45,824 nt of DNA from an uncultured Clostridia bacterium (GTDB lineage: Bacteria > Bacillota > Clostridia > Christensenellales > UBA1242). Position 1 is the stretch's first letter. Each line of letters begins with the position of its first letter. A program made the translations under genes and the position numbers. A model generated the notes under the pieces. The model worked only from the letters and a program-made list of their open reading frames with translations. It had not been told where the DNA came from and ran no database searches. The stretch is taken from positions 74,150 through 119,973 of the forward strand of contig CALWEJ010000003.1 in assembly GCA_944377165.1 (NCBI GenBank). Reading direction: 5' to 3'. This document shows, piece by piece, positions 1 to 7,595 of this stretch.

Positions 1-58
1 TTAGTTTAATTAAAATTACAAAAAAAATCAAGAAATTGTGGTATTTTTTCACTATATC

Positions 59-67
59 TGTTATAAT
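59..67 (+). promoter_or_regulatory. Extended -10 promoter of the RsmF-like gene (leaderless start)
   Basis: TG-n-TATAAT ends six bases before the ATG at 74, so transcription should begin at or next to the start codon. A weak -35 (TTGTGG, 36-41) sits 20 bp upstream of the -10, as expected for a promoter that relies on the extended -10. Confidence 0.6.
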
Positions 68-73
68 TTTGAT

Positions 74-1381
74 ATGTTGAATTTAGATTATAACTTTTTA
101 AAGCGAATGAAAGAGCTTTTGAAGGACGAATACGAAAATTTTCTTTCTGCTTTAGACCGTGCCGACGAGAAGGCAATTTATGTTAATACAAACAAAATTT
201 CAGTCAAAGATTTTTGTTCACTGATAGACTTTAAGTTAGAGAAAATCCTGTATGAAAAGAATGGGTTTTATATTGAGAATATAAAGCGCGGTAGGCACCC
301 TTTGCACCACGCAGGCGCTTTCTATATTCAAGAACCTAGCGCTATGTTTACCGTAAATTCGTATAAATTTAAAGGTGACGAATATGTCTTAGATATGTGC
401 TCAGCACCGGGTGGAAAGAGTATTCAAATCGCCACCAGACTAACTTCAGGTGCACTTGTTAGTAATGAGATTGTTAAGTCAAGGGCAAGTGTTCTCTATT
501 CAAATATCGAACGAATGGGACTAAAAAACACTATAGTGACTAATGATACTCCTGAACATATTGCAGACGCATATGCTAATATGTTCGACGTCGTGCTAGT
601 AGATGCTCCGTGTAGCGGAGAGGGAATGTTTAGACGTGGAGAAGAAGTGGTTAGCGAATGGAACAATAACCTTCCTAAAATGTGCGCTGAAAGGCAGATT
701 GATATTTTGTCTAATGCCGATAAAGCACTTAAACAAGGTGGCATTTTAATCTATTCTACTTGCACATATTCGCTTGAAGAAAACGAAGGAGTTGTCCGTG
801 AATTCGCTAATAAGTTTGGATATGATTTAATTAATATTGATGCATCGCTTGAACGTGGTATAGGTATGAAAGAGGCGGTTAGGCTATATCCACATAAAGT
901 CCGCGGAGAAGGTCAGTTCGTAGCACTTTTAAAGAAAACTTCAATAAATGACCATACAGCTAGTCAAATTTTGAAATTGTCTGTTGATAGGAAAGCAAGC
1001 GAATTTGTTAAAGATAATATAAGTAAAGACTTATTAGCCTACACTTATAATTCAACTGCATATATACCTGCAAATCTCGACTTATTAAGGCGCAATGTGA
1101 ATTATATTTCTATAGGTGTACGTGTAGGAGAAAGTAAAGGTAAATATTTCGAGCCAGACCATTATTTTTTCTCTGCATTTGGAAATGACTTTAAACGCAA
1201 AATTGATTTAGATTATCACTCTGACAATGAGCAAAAATACTTGCGCGGAGAAACTATCGAAACAAATCTTGATAATGGATATTGTGCTGTTTGCTTGTCT
1301 AAAGTGCCTGTCGGCGGAGGTAAAGTAGTTAACGGGGTCTTGAAAAATTATTATCCAAAGGGTCTTAGGAACTTCAAGTAA
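74..1381 (+). CDS. RsmF/NOL1-NOP2-Sun family rRNA (cytosine-C5) methyltransferase
   Basis: A 435-residue protein expected to methylate a cytosine of 16S rRNA with S-adenosylmethionine in the cytoplasm. The SAM-binding motif DMCSAPGGKS is near residue 107. Both cysteine motifs of the family are present: DAPCSGEG near 177 and STCTYS near 228. About 150 further residues match the C-terminal extension of RsmF-type enzymes in size. The frame is open back to 38, but the ATG at 74 is preferred. It gives a typical N-terminus, and an extended -10 box (TG at 59-60, TATAAT at 62-67) lies just upstream, so it overlaps codons of the longer frame. There is no Shine-Dalgarno sequence and the mRNA is probably leaderless. 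The family is certain; the exact target base (C1407-type or several positions) is not readable from sequence. Confidence 0.9.
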   Translation: MLNLDYNFLKRMKELLKDEYENFLSALDRADEKAIYVNTNKISVKDFCSLIDFKLEKILYEKNGFYIENIKRGRHPLHHAGAFYIQEPSAMFTVNSYKFKGDEYVLDMCSAPGGKSIQIATRLTSGALVSNEIVKSRASVLYSNIERMGLKNTIVTNDTPEHIADAYANMFDVVLVDAPCSGEGMFRRGEEVVSEWNNNLPKMCAERQIDILSNADKALKQGGILIYSTCTYSLEENEGVVREFANKFGYDLINIDASLERGIGMKEAVRLYPHKVRGEGQFVALLKKTSINDHTASQILKLSVDRKASEFVKDNISKDLLAYTYNSTAYIPANLDLLRRNVNYISIGVRVGESKGKYFEPDHYFFSAFGNDFKRKIDLDYHSDNEQKYLRGETIETNLDNGYCAVCLSKVPVGGGKVVNGVLKNYYPKGLRNFK

Positions 1382-1385
1382 AAGT

Positions 1386-1417
1386 AAAAATATTGCTATT
1401 TAAAGCAGTATTTTTTT
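1386..1417 (+). terminator. Rho-independent terminator after the RsmF-like gene
   Basis: AATATTGCT and AGCAGTATT pair around a six-base loop, and a run of T follows. It lies directly after the stop codon. Confidence 0.75.
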
Positions 1418-1539
1418 ATTTAATTTCTATAAAATTTACGTAAATTTTAAAATTTTTATTAAAATAGTGTATTTTTTACATAAAAATGCTATATTTTTAA
1501 GAAATTATCACTTTTTTTGAAAAATTTTTAAAAAAGGTA

Positions 1540-1568
1540 TTGAAATTTATTTATTCTTGCTGTATAAT
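1540..1568 (+). promoter_or_regulatory. Sigma-A promoter of the acidic coiled-coil protein gene
   Basis: TTGAAA (1540-1545), a 17-bp spacer and TATAAT (1563-1568). Transcription should start near 1575, leaving a short leader with a strong AAGGAG-type ribosome binding site (about 1587-1592). Confidence 0.75.
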
Positions 1569-1600
1569 AATTAAAACTAAGAAAAAAGGAGAAAGGAATT

Positions 1601-2899
1601 ATGGCGTGGGAAGCATTTTTAACTATCCTTGCGATAATAGGTATTGTAGTTATTGCTGGGGGTATAATTGCATTTTTGATACATATGGTTTTGGGCGCAT
1701 TTGATAGCGAAAAACGTGTTGCACGTAAAGTTGACTCTAAGAAGGAAGTTCTAGATTATAATCAATATAAACAACTTGAAAACACTAAAGAAAACGATTA
1801 TGATTTCGAAGCTATTAATCAAGCTAAAGCTGAGGAAGAAAAGAAACTTGCCGAAAAAGACGCAGAGGAAGAAACTGAGCACGATTTTGATTTAGTCGAA
1901 GATAATGACGACGACCTTGAAGAAATTGAAAACAGATTAAAAGAGAGTAATAGTACCGAACAAACTACAGAAAAAGAAGATGACGAAGATTTAGACCTTG
2001 ATAGTTTGATGGACGAAATCAATGATGATGTAGTAGAAGAAGAAAAAGACCGTATTAACGAAGAAAATCAAGTTAAAATGGACGACAGTTTGAAAGCTTT
2101 AACTCTTGACGAATATTTAAATAAAAAAGATGAAGAAACTTTTGAAGAAGAGACAGAATCTAACGAAGAAGCTGAGAATGTAGAAGAAACTAGCGAAGAG
2201 ACTGAAACCAGCGAAGAAACTGAAACTAGCGAAGAAACTAATGAAAATGAAGAAGTAAAAACTGAAGAAGTGGAAGAAGAAAGTGCAGTTGAACCTAAGA
2301 AAGATGAAAACGATATTATTATTGCAGACCTTCGTGCACAAATTGAAGAACTTAACAAACAATTAGAGCAAGCTAAAACTACTCCAGTCGTTGAAACTAC
2401 TATTGATATGACGAAAGAAGAATGTCTTGAACGTCTTGAAATTCTTAAAGAAAGACTTAAGAACACTCAAAAAGAATATAAAGCTAATTTGAGAGAATAT
2501 AAGCCTTTGAAACGTGCAATGAGAGATTTGGAGCGCAACGAAGCTAAATTAAGAAGAAAAGAAGCTCTAGTAATCAAGAAAAAATTCGATGTTTACGGCG
2601 TTAAAAATTATGTTGACATTGACGAACAAGAAGCAAAAGAGTTAGCTAACGAGCTTGAGTTGCTAGATGGTTTAAGATTAAGTGTAAGCCACTGTGAAGA
2701 AGTTATCAATGCTAATAAAGATAGATATCCTATTTTGGAACACACTAACAACTTACTTGAAGAACAAATCGCTAATATCGAAGCAGATATTGAATATACT
2801 AATAAGATTCTTGCTAAGATAAATGAAGGTGATTCAGATAATGGCTCAAATGGCAGTGAAAGCGACGATAATCAAACTCCAGCTGGAACTAACGAATAA
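1601..2899 (+). CDS. Membrane-anchored acidic coiled-coil protein, unknown function
   Basis: I do not recognise a family. The 432-residue protein starts with one hydrophobic segment (about residues 5-28), with the rest presumably cytoplasmic. Residues ~80-235 are extremely acidic and of low complexity, with the short unit TSEETE repeated three times near 200-215. Residues ~235-410 are a heptad-rich, Leu/Lys/Glu helical region typical of a long coiled coil, and the tail is Gly/Ser/Asn-rich. This layout resembles bitopic scaffold proteins such as EzrA-like or divisome-associated proteins, but there is no sequence match I can claim. It is a single-gene unit with its own promoter, a strong ribosome binding site and a strong terminator, so it is probably well expressed. 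Confidence 0.8.
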   Translation: MAWEAFLTILAIIGIVVIAGGIIAFLIHMVLGAFDSEKRVARKVDSKKEVLDYNQYKQLENTKENDYDFEAINQAKAEEEKKLAEKDAEEETEHDFDLVEDNDDDLEEIENRLKESNSTEQTTEKEDDEDLDLDSLMDEINDDVVEEEKDRINEENQVKMDDSLKALTLDEYLNKKDEETFEEETESNEEAENVEETSEETETSEETETSEETNENEEVKTEEVEEESAVEPKKDENDIIIADLRAQIEELNKQLEQAKTTPVVETTIDMTKEECLERLEILKERLKNTQKEYKANLREYKPLKRAMRDLERNEAKLRRKEALVIKKKFDVYGVKNYVDIDEQEAKELANELELLDGLRLSVSHCEEVINANKDRYPILEHTNNLLEEQIANIEADIEYTNKILAKINEGDSDNGSNGSESDDNQTPAGTNE

Positions 2900-2911
2900 T
2901 ATAAAAATGAT

Positions 2912-2941
2912 AAAAATTCCCAATATCTTGGGAATTTTTTC
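2912..2941 (+). terminator. Rho-independent terminator
   Basis: AAAAATTCCCAA and TTGGGAATTTTT pair perfectly around the loop TATC and run into a T tract. Confidence 0.9.
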
Positions 2942-3016
2942 TATTTTAATATTAAAATTTAAAGATTTTATTAAATAATTTAAATTTTCGATATTAATTA
3001 AAAGAAAATTTTTACA

Positions 3017-3022
3017 CATAAT
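3017..3022 (+). promoter_or_regulatory. Probable -10 box of the patatin gene (leaderless start)
   Basis: CATAAT ends six bases before the ATG at 3029, the same spacing seen at the RsmF-like gene and polA. No convincing -35 and no Shine-Dalgarno sequence are present. Confidence 0.4.
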
Positions 3023-3028
3023 AAGATT

Positions 3029-3859
3029 ATGTCATTAAAAGAGAAGATTGTTGCACATAGGAAAAAGACTTTTAAAAAACATTATAAAGTTGGATTGTGT
3101 CTAAGTGGTGGCGGAGCTAAGGGGTTTGCACATATGGGGGCATTTAAAGCTTTTGAAGAATATGGAATAACCTTTGATGCGGTCGCAGGTACCAGTGCAG
3201 GGAGTCTTTTTGGTGCATTGTATTGTTCCGGACTAAAATATGAAGATATGTACAAATTAACAGGTGACATAAAAGATAGCGATTTTAGACATAATAAACT
3301 GAAATTTTTGCCTTCAAATATGGACGCGTTAGCTTCTACCATAGAAAATATTTTTCCTTATAAAAAACTTGAAGATTTAAAAATTCCGCTATATGTTGTC
3401 GCTGTCGATATTCGTTCAGGTAAAGAAATTCATTTTTCTAATGGAGATTTAATACCAATTCTGACAGGTAGTTGCGCAATTCCCGGAATATTTGTTCCTG
3501 TACGATATAAGAATATGGTTTTAGTTGACGGTGGTGTGTGTAATAACGTCCCTGCTGATGTCTTGCGTGATGAAGGTTGCGATTTTGTGATAACGGTTGA
3601 TTGTAATTGTGCGCGCGGTAGTGGAACTAATAGCAATAGCATTTTTACACAATTTACTACTACTGTTGGTATAATGATGGCAAACAATTCAAAAAATGGC
3701 AAAAATTTGAGTGATATTATAATTTGTCCGGATATGAGGCGCTATAAGTCGTTGAAAATTATTTCAAAAAATGATATGATAGAAGAAGGATATCGAGCTA
3801 CAAAAGAATTGATGCCTGAGATTGAAAATCTATTTATGGGCAAATATCGCAAGCGCTAA
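3029..3859 (+). CDS. Patatin-like phospholipase family protein
   Basis: A 276-residue serine hydrolase of the patatin/RssA family, predicted to hydrolyse acyl ester bonds of lipids with a Ser-Asp dyad. The oxyanion-hole motif GGGAKG is at about residues 27-32. The nucleophile elbow GTSAGS is near 54-59, with the catalytic Ser near 56. The DGG motif carrying the catalytic Asp is near 166-168. Length is normal for the short bacterial RssA-type branch. No signal peptide is visible, so it should act on the cytoplasmic face. The next gene begins 6 nt after the stop and may be cotranscribed. The physiological substrate cannot be inferred. Confidence 0.9.
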   Translation: MSLKEKIVAHRKKTFKKHYKVGLCLSGGGAKGFAHMGAFKAFEEYGITFDAVAGTSAGSLFGALYCSGLKYEDMYKLTGDIKDSDFRHNKLKFLPSNMDALASTIENIFPYKKLEDLKIPLYVVAVDIRSGKEIHFSNGDLIPILTGSCAIPGIFVPVRYKNMVLVDGGVCNNVPADVLRDEGCDFVITVDCNCARGSGTNSNSIFTQFTTTVGIMMANNSKNGKNLSDIIICPDMRRYKSLKIISKNDMIEEGYRATKELMPEIENLFMGKYRKR

Positions 3860-3865
3860 ACAAAA

Positions 3866-4882
3866 TTGACGAAAGTACAAAAGAGAAATAGAATAATAAC
3901 TTTAATTATAATTTTGACAGTATTAGCATTGTCGTGTATTTTTTATGCGCCGATTAATAAATCTCTGAAAGTGTTTTTGTTAGAAAATTTTAGTATAGTT
4001 CAATTAAAAGATAATCTACTTGTTCACTACATATCTGTAGGGCAGGGCGATGCCACTGCAATTAACTTCCCTGATGGTAGAGTAATGTTAATTGATGCAG
4101 GGCCCGATGATTCGGCTTCTACACTTTCTAGTTATTTAACAAATAAAGTTTTTAATAATCAAACAGATTTTACAATAGATTATTTTATCTTGACGCACGC
4201 AGATGCTGACCATATAGGCGGAGCAATGCGAATCCTTAGTGATTTTGATATAGGCATTGTATATATGCCGATTATTGAGAGCGAAACAAATGTTTATAAA
4301 AATTTGGTAAAATATATTAATGAAAATAACATTAATAGTGAAATTATTAGTGCAAAAGTAGAGCTAGTAGGCGGTGTAAATCTCGAAATTTTTGAACCTT
4401 TAGACCGCACAAGTACAAACAATACTTGTCCGCTTGTAAAACTTGAGTTTTATGATACAAGCTTTTTATTTACTGGCGATATTGACAGCTCAGCTGAAAG
4501 TGAATTTATAAGATTGTACGGCGACGAATTAGATATAGATGTATTAAAGGTGGCTCATCACGGAAGTTCTTATTCTACTAGTGAAGAATTTATCAAAGCT
4601 ACCACTCCAGAATATTCGGTAATTTCAGTCGGAGAAAATAGCTATGGGCACCCATCGAGCGAAGTATTAAACCGTTTAGAAACAAATGGAGTTGTAAACT
4701 ACCGAACGGACATAAATGGTAATATTTTGTTTTTTGTAGGGAAGGATAACGAAAACTTTATACTGACCACAAATTATACTATTACAAATCTAATAATTGA
4801 TTATAGATTATTTGTTTTAACAATTGATAGTGTTGTATTAATTGAGATTGTCATACTATCTGTTAGGAAATGTAAAAAATAA
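3866..4882 (+). CDS. ComEC/Rec2-type metallo-beta-lactamase-fold hydrolase, stand-alone
   Basis: A 338-residue membrane-anchored protein related to the C-terminal hydrolase domain of ComEC. A hydrophobic N-terminal segment (about residues 10-30) is followed by HYISVGQGDA, then THADADHIGG, the zinc-binding HxHxDH-type motif in which the first His is followed by ADADH. Further family motifs follow: TGDID, VAHHGS and the late GHPS. The family is thought to act on nucleic acid or other phosphoesters outside the membrane. The ComEC channel domain is missing, so it is not a full competence protein. A second hydrophobic segment closes the protein. The start is TTG at 3866, chosen because no ATG occurs before the conserved core. 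It lies 6 nt after the patatin stop with no clear ribosome binding site, so the start is uncertain. Confidence 0.85.
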   Translation: MTKVQKRNRIITLIIILTVLALSCIFYAPINKSLKVFLLENFSIVQLKDNLLVHYISVGQGDATAINFPDGRVMLIDAGPDDSASTLSSYLTNKVFNNQTDFTIDYFILTHADADHIGGAMRILSDFDIGIVYMPIIESETNVYKNLVKYINENNINSEIISAKVELVGGVNLEIFEPLDRTSTNNTCPLVKLEFYDTSFLFTGDIDSSAESEFIRLYGDELDIDVLKVAHHGSSYSTSEEFIKATTPEYSVISVGENSYGHPSSEVLNRLETNGVVNYRTDINGNILFFVGKDNENFILTTNYTITNLIIDYRLFVLTIDSVVLIEIVILSVRKCKK

Positions 4883-5011
4883 AAATTTTATTAAAGCACT
4901 GAAAAACACATAAAATAACATAATTTTTAATCAAAATAATAAAATTTTTCAAAAATTTTTGAAAATTAAAAAAATAAATGAATAATATTTTTATACCTAC
5001 ATAATATAAGG

Positions 5012-5221
5012 ACGTAAGGCAGTGCCTTACAGATAAAAGAGACAGTTCTATCGTCTAAAAAAATCGTGATATTTGAGTTTTATAAATAATTAAATTATTT
5101 GAATTCGATTAATTTATGATTATTTGTAAATAGATGAGAATTCTTTTCATATTAATGAAATTATAAATATAAAATTCTTAGAAGATTTGCGATTTCGAGG
5201 GTAGCGCAACGTCTCTTTTTT
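5012..5221 (+). ncRNA. Candidate structured RNA, rod-like, possibly 6S-like
   Basis: Most of the 446-bp gap 4883-5328 is filled by a foldable segment. A perfect hairpin GTAAGGC/GCCTTAC (5014-5030) comes first. Then AAAAGAGAC (5035-5043) pairs with GTCTCTTTT (5211-5219), directly before a T run. Inside this closing helix, CTATC pairs with GGTAG and AAATCG with CGATTT, separated by unpaired bulges. An alternative hairpin TTGCG/CGCAA (5187-5209) competes with the inner helices. A long rod with bulges and a switchable 3' side resembles 6S RNA in size and shape. I cannot confirm homology from primary sequence, and only a weak -10 (TAATAT, 5002-5007) precedes it. The 3' side superficially resembles a T-box but lacks the TGGN element. 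Confidence 0.4.
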
Positions 5222-5273
5222 TATTGCGTGAATTAAGAATATTATTAAGTGTAAAGATATTATATAAGGCTAT

Positions 5274-5302
5274 TTGACATAAGAATTCGATTAGTTTATA
5301 AT
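5274..5302 (+). promoter_or_regulatory. Sigma-A promoter of the MATE-like gene
   Basis: Perfect TTGACA (5274-5279), 17-bp spacer, perfect TATAAT (5297-5302). The inverted repeat ATTAG/CTAAT (5290-5307) straddles the -10 and could be an operator. The leader is about 20 nt and shows no Shine-Dalgarno sequence. Confidence 0.8.
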
Positions 5303-5328
5303 CTAATTAATCGGCGATATTTTTATTT

Positions 5329-6531
5329 ATGAAAAGGCTATTTAGAATAGGTGCAGGTCAATTAATTTTTTCAATTATGCCACTTTTGTCGTGGCTATGT
5401 CTTTCATATGTATTAGGAGATAACCGAATTGCTAACGTATTTTCTTTGACCTATGCAATCCAATTTGTTTATTCATTATTCGTCGCAATGTTCGGTTCAG
5501 GCGCAAATATTAGAGAAGAAAAGGAACAAGATAAAAATTCAGCACAAAACGGAATGTTTTGGGGAATTATATTTGCTACAATTATATTTTCAATACCTGT
5601 AATTTTTGTTGACGAATTCATTACGTTTTTTGGTCAAGATGTTGAGTTCTATAGACAATATGCATTATTTGCTATTATATTACTATATGTACAAACACTA
5701 TTCGCTTTTGTAATACAAAAGTTGTATTTTGAAGATAGAGAGAAGCTTGCGAACATACACTTATTTTCATTTAATATAATGGAATTTGTTTTACTTATTA
5801 GCTTAAGTGCAATTATACCTAACACGAAGCTCGCACTTTTACTTACACTTATAGCGGTATTTATATATGTTATAGTGCTGTTTGTTTGGAAATTTCAAAA
5901 GTTTAAAATTGATTTTAAATTTTATAGAAATATAAAATACGAATCTGCTACCATTATCACCGATTTATTTTTCTTAATCATATATTTATTTGGGTTCAAA
6001 AATGCTTTTTCAGCTGGAGCAGAGTACCTTATGGCTTTAAATATAGTTTCTATTTGCACGGATAGTCAATGGGACGCACTAAGTGCGGTCACAACCGTAG
6101 CGAAAGTTGATTTATCAAAAGATAGATACGAATATAAAAAAGAGCTAAAGAACGCATACATATACACATCAATATTAATATCTACAAGTATTATTATGAC
6201 CCTTGTTTTGTCATATGTGAATGGGGTTAATATTTATCTTGCTGTTGCCTATTTGCTTTTTCAATTAATAGATATGATTTCAGACCCATATTTAAGCATA
6301 ATAGATACATATACACAGCTAAATTATTCAGCAACTGTTAACTCAATCATTAAATTTTCTGCTTTAGTTGTTCGAACAATAATATCTGTATGTCTTTTGT
6401 CAGCGTTCTGTACAGACATTGCTCAAATTTTTGAAACAGCAGTGTTATTAGTATTCTACTTAATAGTAAGGATAAAAAAATACAAAATCATAGACGGGAA
6501 AATAACATTAAAAACGAATATAGACAAATAA
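5329..6531 (+). CDS. MATE-like multipass membrane protein
   Basis: A 400-residue integral membrane protein with about ten to twelve hydrophobic segments. The N-terminal pattern (short basic start, IGAGQLIFSIMPLLSWLC) and the repeating pairs of helices are those of the MATE/MOP superfamily, which includes drug:cation antiporters and lipid flippases. It is slightly shorter than typical MATE exporters (~440-460), and I see no diagnostic substrate motif. It is transcribed alone from a consensus promoter. Drug or metabolite efflux is the default reading, but transport activity is inferred only from fold. Confidence 0.65.
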   Translation: MKRLFRIGAGQLIFSIMPLLSWLCLSYVLGDNRIANVFSLTYAIQFVYSLFVAMFGSGANIREEKEQDKNSAQNGMFWGIIFATIIFSIPVIFVDEFITFFGQDVEFYRQYALFAIILLYVQTLFAFVIQKLYFEDREKLANIHLFSFNIMEFVLLISLSAIIPNTKLALLLTLIAVFIYVIVLFVWKFQKFKIDFKFYRNIKYESATIITDLFFLIIYLFGFKNAFSAGAEYLMALNIVSICTDSQWDALSAVTTVAKVDLSKDRYEYKKELKNAYIYTSILISTSIIMTLVLSYVNGVNIYLAVAYLLFQLIDMISDPYLSIIDTYTQLNYSATVNSIIKFSALVVRTIISVCLLSAFCTDIAQIFETAVLLVFYLIVRIKKYKIIDGKITLKTNIDK

Positions 6532-6703
6532 ACTCTTATTGATATTATTCGCTGATTTTACATAAGCTTAAACTTTAATTTAAAACTAAAATTATTTTTC
6601 GTAAAATGAAATAAATAAGTAATATAAGATAAATTAAAAATAATATTTAAGGATTAGTATATAAAATTTTCATATTTTGATATTTATGCTTATCTATATA
6701 AAT

Positions 6704-6740
6704 AAAAAAACGAACTTTGAGTTTACAAGGTTCGTTTTTT
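6704..6740. terminator. Terminator usable on both strands, at the 3' end of the tRNA gene
   Basis: CGAACTTTG (6711-6719) and CAAGGTTCG (6726-6734) pair around a six-base loop. A runs precede the stem and T runs follow it, so it can stop the tRNA transcript on the minus strand as well as plus-strand transcripts. Confidence 0.8.
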
Positions 6741-6746
6741 CTTGTT

Positions 6747-6832
6747 TGGTGCCGGTGGTCGGGGTCGAACCGACATGATGTTGCCATCGCAAGATTTTGA
6801 GTCTTGTGCGTCTGCCATTTCGCCACACCGGC
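6747..6832 (-). tRNA. tRNA-Leu (anticodon CAA)
   Basis: On the minus strand the acceptor stem GCCGGTG pairs with CACCGGC, followed by discriminator A and an encoded CCA. The anticodon stem CAAGA/TCTTG encloses CTCAAAA, giving anticodon CAA, which reads TTG leucine codons. A long variable arm (GATG-GCAA-CATC) is present, as required for class II tRNA-Leu. The T loop GGTTCGACC is intact. Total length is 86 nt. Confidence 0.97.
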
Positions 6833-6880
6833 GGATTATTAAGTTAGAAAGTTAAGTAATGTATAAGTCCTAGTACGAAA

Positions 6881-6925
6881 AGACGCACAAGACGGGGTCC
6901 CCACAAATATCTATATTTGAAGGGG
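6881..6925. repeat. Inverted tRNA-derived 13-mer plus GC-capped hairpin
   Basis: The plus strand at 6881-6893 reads AGACGCACAAGAC, identical to tRNA-Leu bases 22-34 but in the opposite orientation to the tRNA gene. A hairpin follows: CCCC and CAAATA pairing with TATTTG and GGGG around the loop TCTA. Confidence 0.5.
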
Positions 6926-6943
6926 TAGAGGAACAACTAAGCA

Positions 6944-7140
6944 AAAGGGCTTAGATTGTACTGAAAGGACAATCAAGCAGTAGCGCAAGTTGTGACGAGC
7001 GTCTGCCATTTCGCCACACCGGCACGTCGCAACTCGCTTTTTACATAATATACGAATAGAAATTCGTATATTTATGCCTATAATCGGTTGCGCCTTTCAC
7101 TCGAAAAAGTTCTCGTGAGAGATAGTTTATACTTAAGTTT
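6944..7140. repeat. Direct repeat copy 1 (197 bp) with embedded tRNA-Leu 5' fragment
   Basis: First copy of a 197-bp unit repeated at a period of 255 bp. Bases 6999-7023 equal the first 25 nt of the neighbouring tRNA-Leu (same, minus, orientation). They are flanked by an imperfect inverted repeat (CGCAAGTTGTGACG on one side, CGTCGCAACTCGC on the other). Two further hairpins lie in the unit, GATTGT/ACAATC and ATATACGAAT/ATTCGTATAT. No open reading frame of substance is present. Confidence 0.9.
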
Positions 7141-7198
7141 AAATTATACTATTCATATTAATCTAACTGTTAGGAATTTTCTCAAGTGATGACCTAAG

Positions 7199-7395
7199 AA
7201 AGGGCTTAGATTGTACTGAAAGGACAATCAAGCAGTAGCGCAAGTTGTGACGAGCGTCTGCCATTTCGCCACACCGGCACGTCGCAACTCGCTTTTTACA
7301 TAATATACGAATAGAAATTCGTATATTTATGCATATAATCGGTTGCACCTTTCACTCGAAAAAGTTCTCGTGAGAGATAATTTAGTCTTAAGTTT
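7199..7395. repeat. Direct repeat copy 2 (197 bp) with embedded tRNA-Leu 5' fragment
   Basis: Second copy, differing from copy 1 at only a handful of positions, several of them in the last 20 bp. The tRNA-derived 25-mer is at 7254-7278 and is unchanged. The remaining sequence up to polA (7396-7560) is AT-rich with nothing I recognise. Confidence 0.9.
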
Positions 7396-7561
7396 ATATT
7401 GTTAATTTGAGTATATCCGCTAATATTATAAATTACTTACAATTTTTAAAACAAATACAATCAACTTAAATATGATAACATAAAAATTAATAATTTGCAA
7501 GAGTTTTTTATAGTTTAATCAAAAAGAGAACTAAACAAATGCTAAAATAGTGAATGCTTGT

Positions 7562-7589
7562 TTGATTTTTATGATTTTTGTGTTATAAT
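7562..7589 (+). promoter_or_regulatory. polA promoter with extended -10
   Basis: TTGATT (7562-7567), 16-bp spacer, and TG-n-TATAAT (7581-7589). It ends six bases before the ATG at 7596, so the polA message is probably leaderless. Confidence 0.7.
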
Positions 7590-7595
7590 AAACTT

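Noticed and set aside
2068..2466. Long Ser-rich antisense frame opposite the acidic protein
   Set aside because: It is the reverse reading of GAA/GAA-rich codons of the real gene; serine runs result from TTC/TCT, and there is no start signal.
5191..5221. T-box-like antiterminator (GAGGGTAGCGCAACGTCTC then T run)
   Set aside because: It lacks the TGGN needed to pair with the tRNA acceptor end, shows no specifier stem, and the downstream gene is a transporter-like gene with its own consensus promoter.
7163..7348. 61-codon open frame on the minus strand within the repeats
   Set aside because: It runs through the tRNA-derived repeat unit and its hairpins, and its composition is not protein-like.
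6747..7395. Integrated mobile element with att sites at the tRNA-Leu
   Set aside because: No integrase or element genes are present, the repeated tRNA piece is the 5' end and not the 3' end used by most integrases, and the span is under 700 bp.
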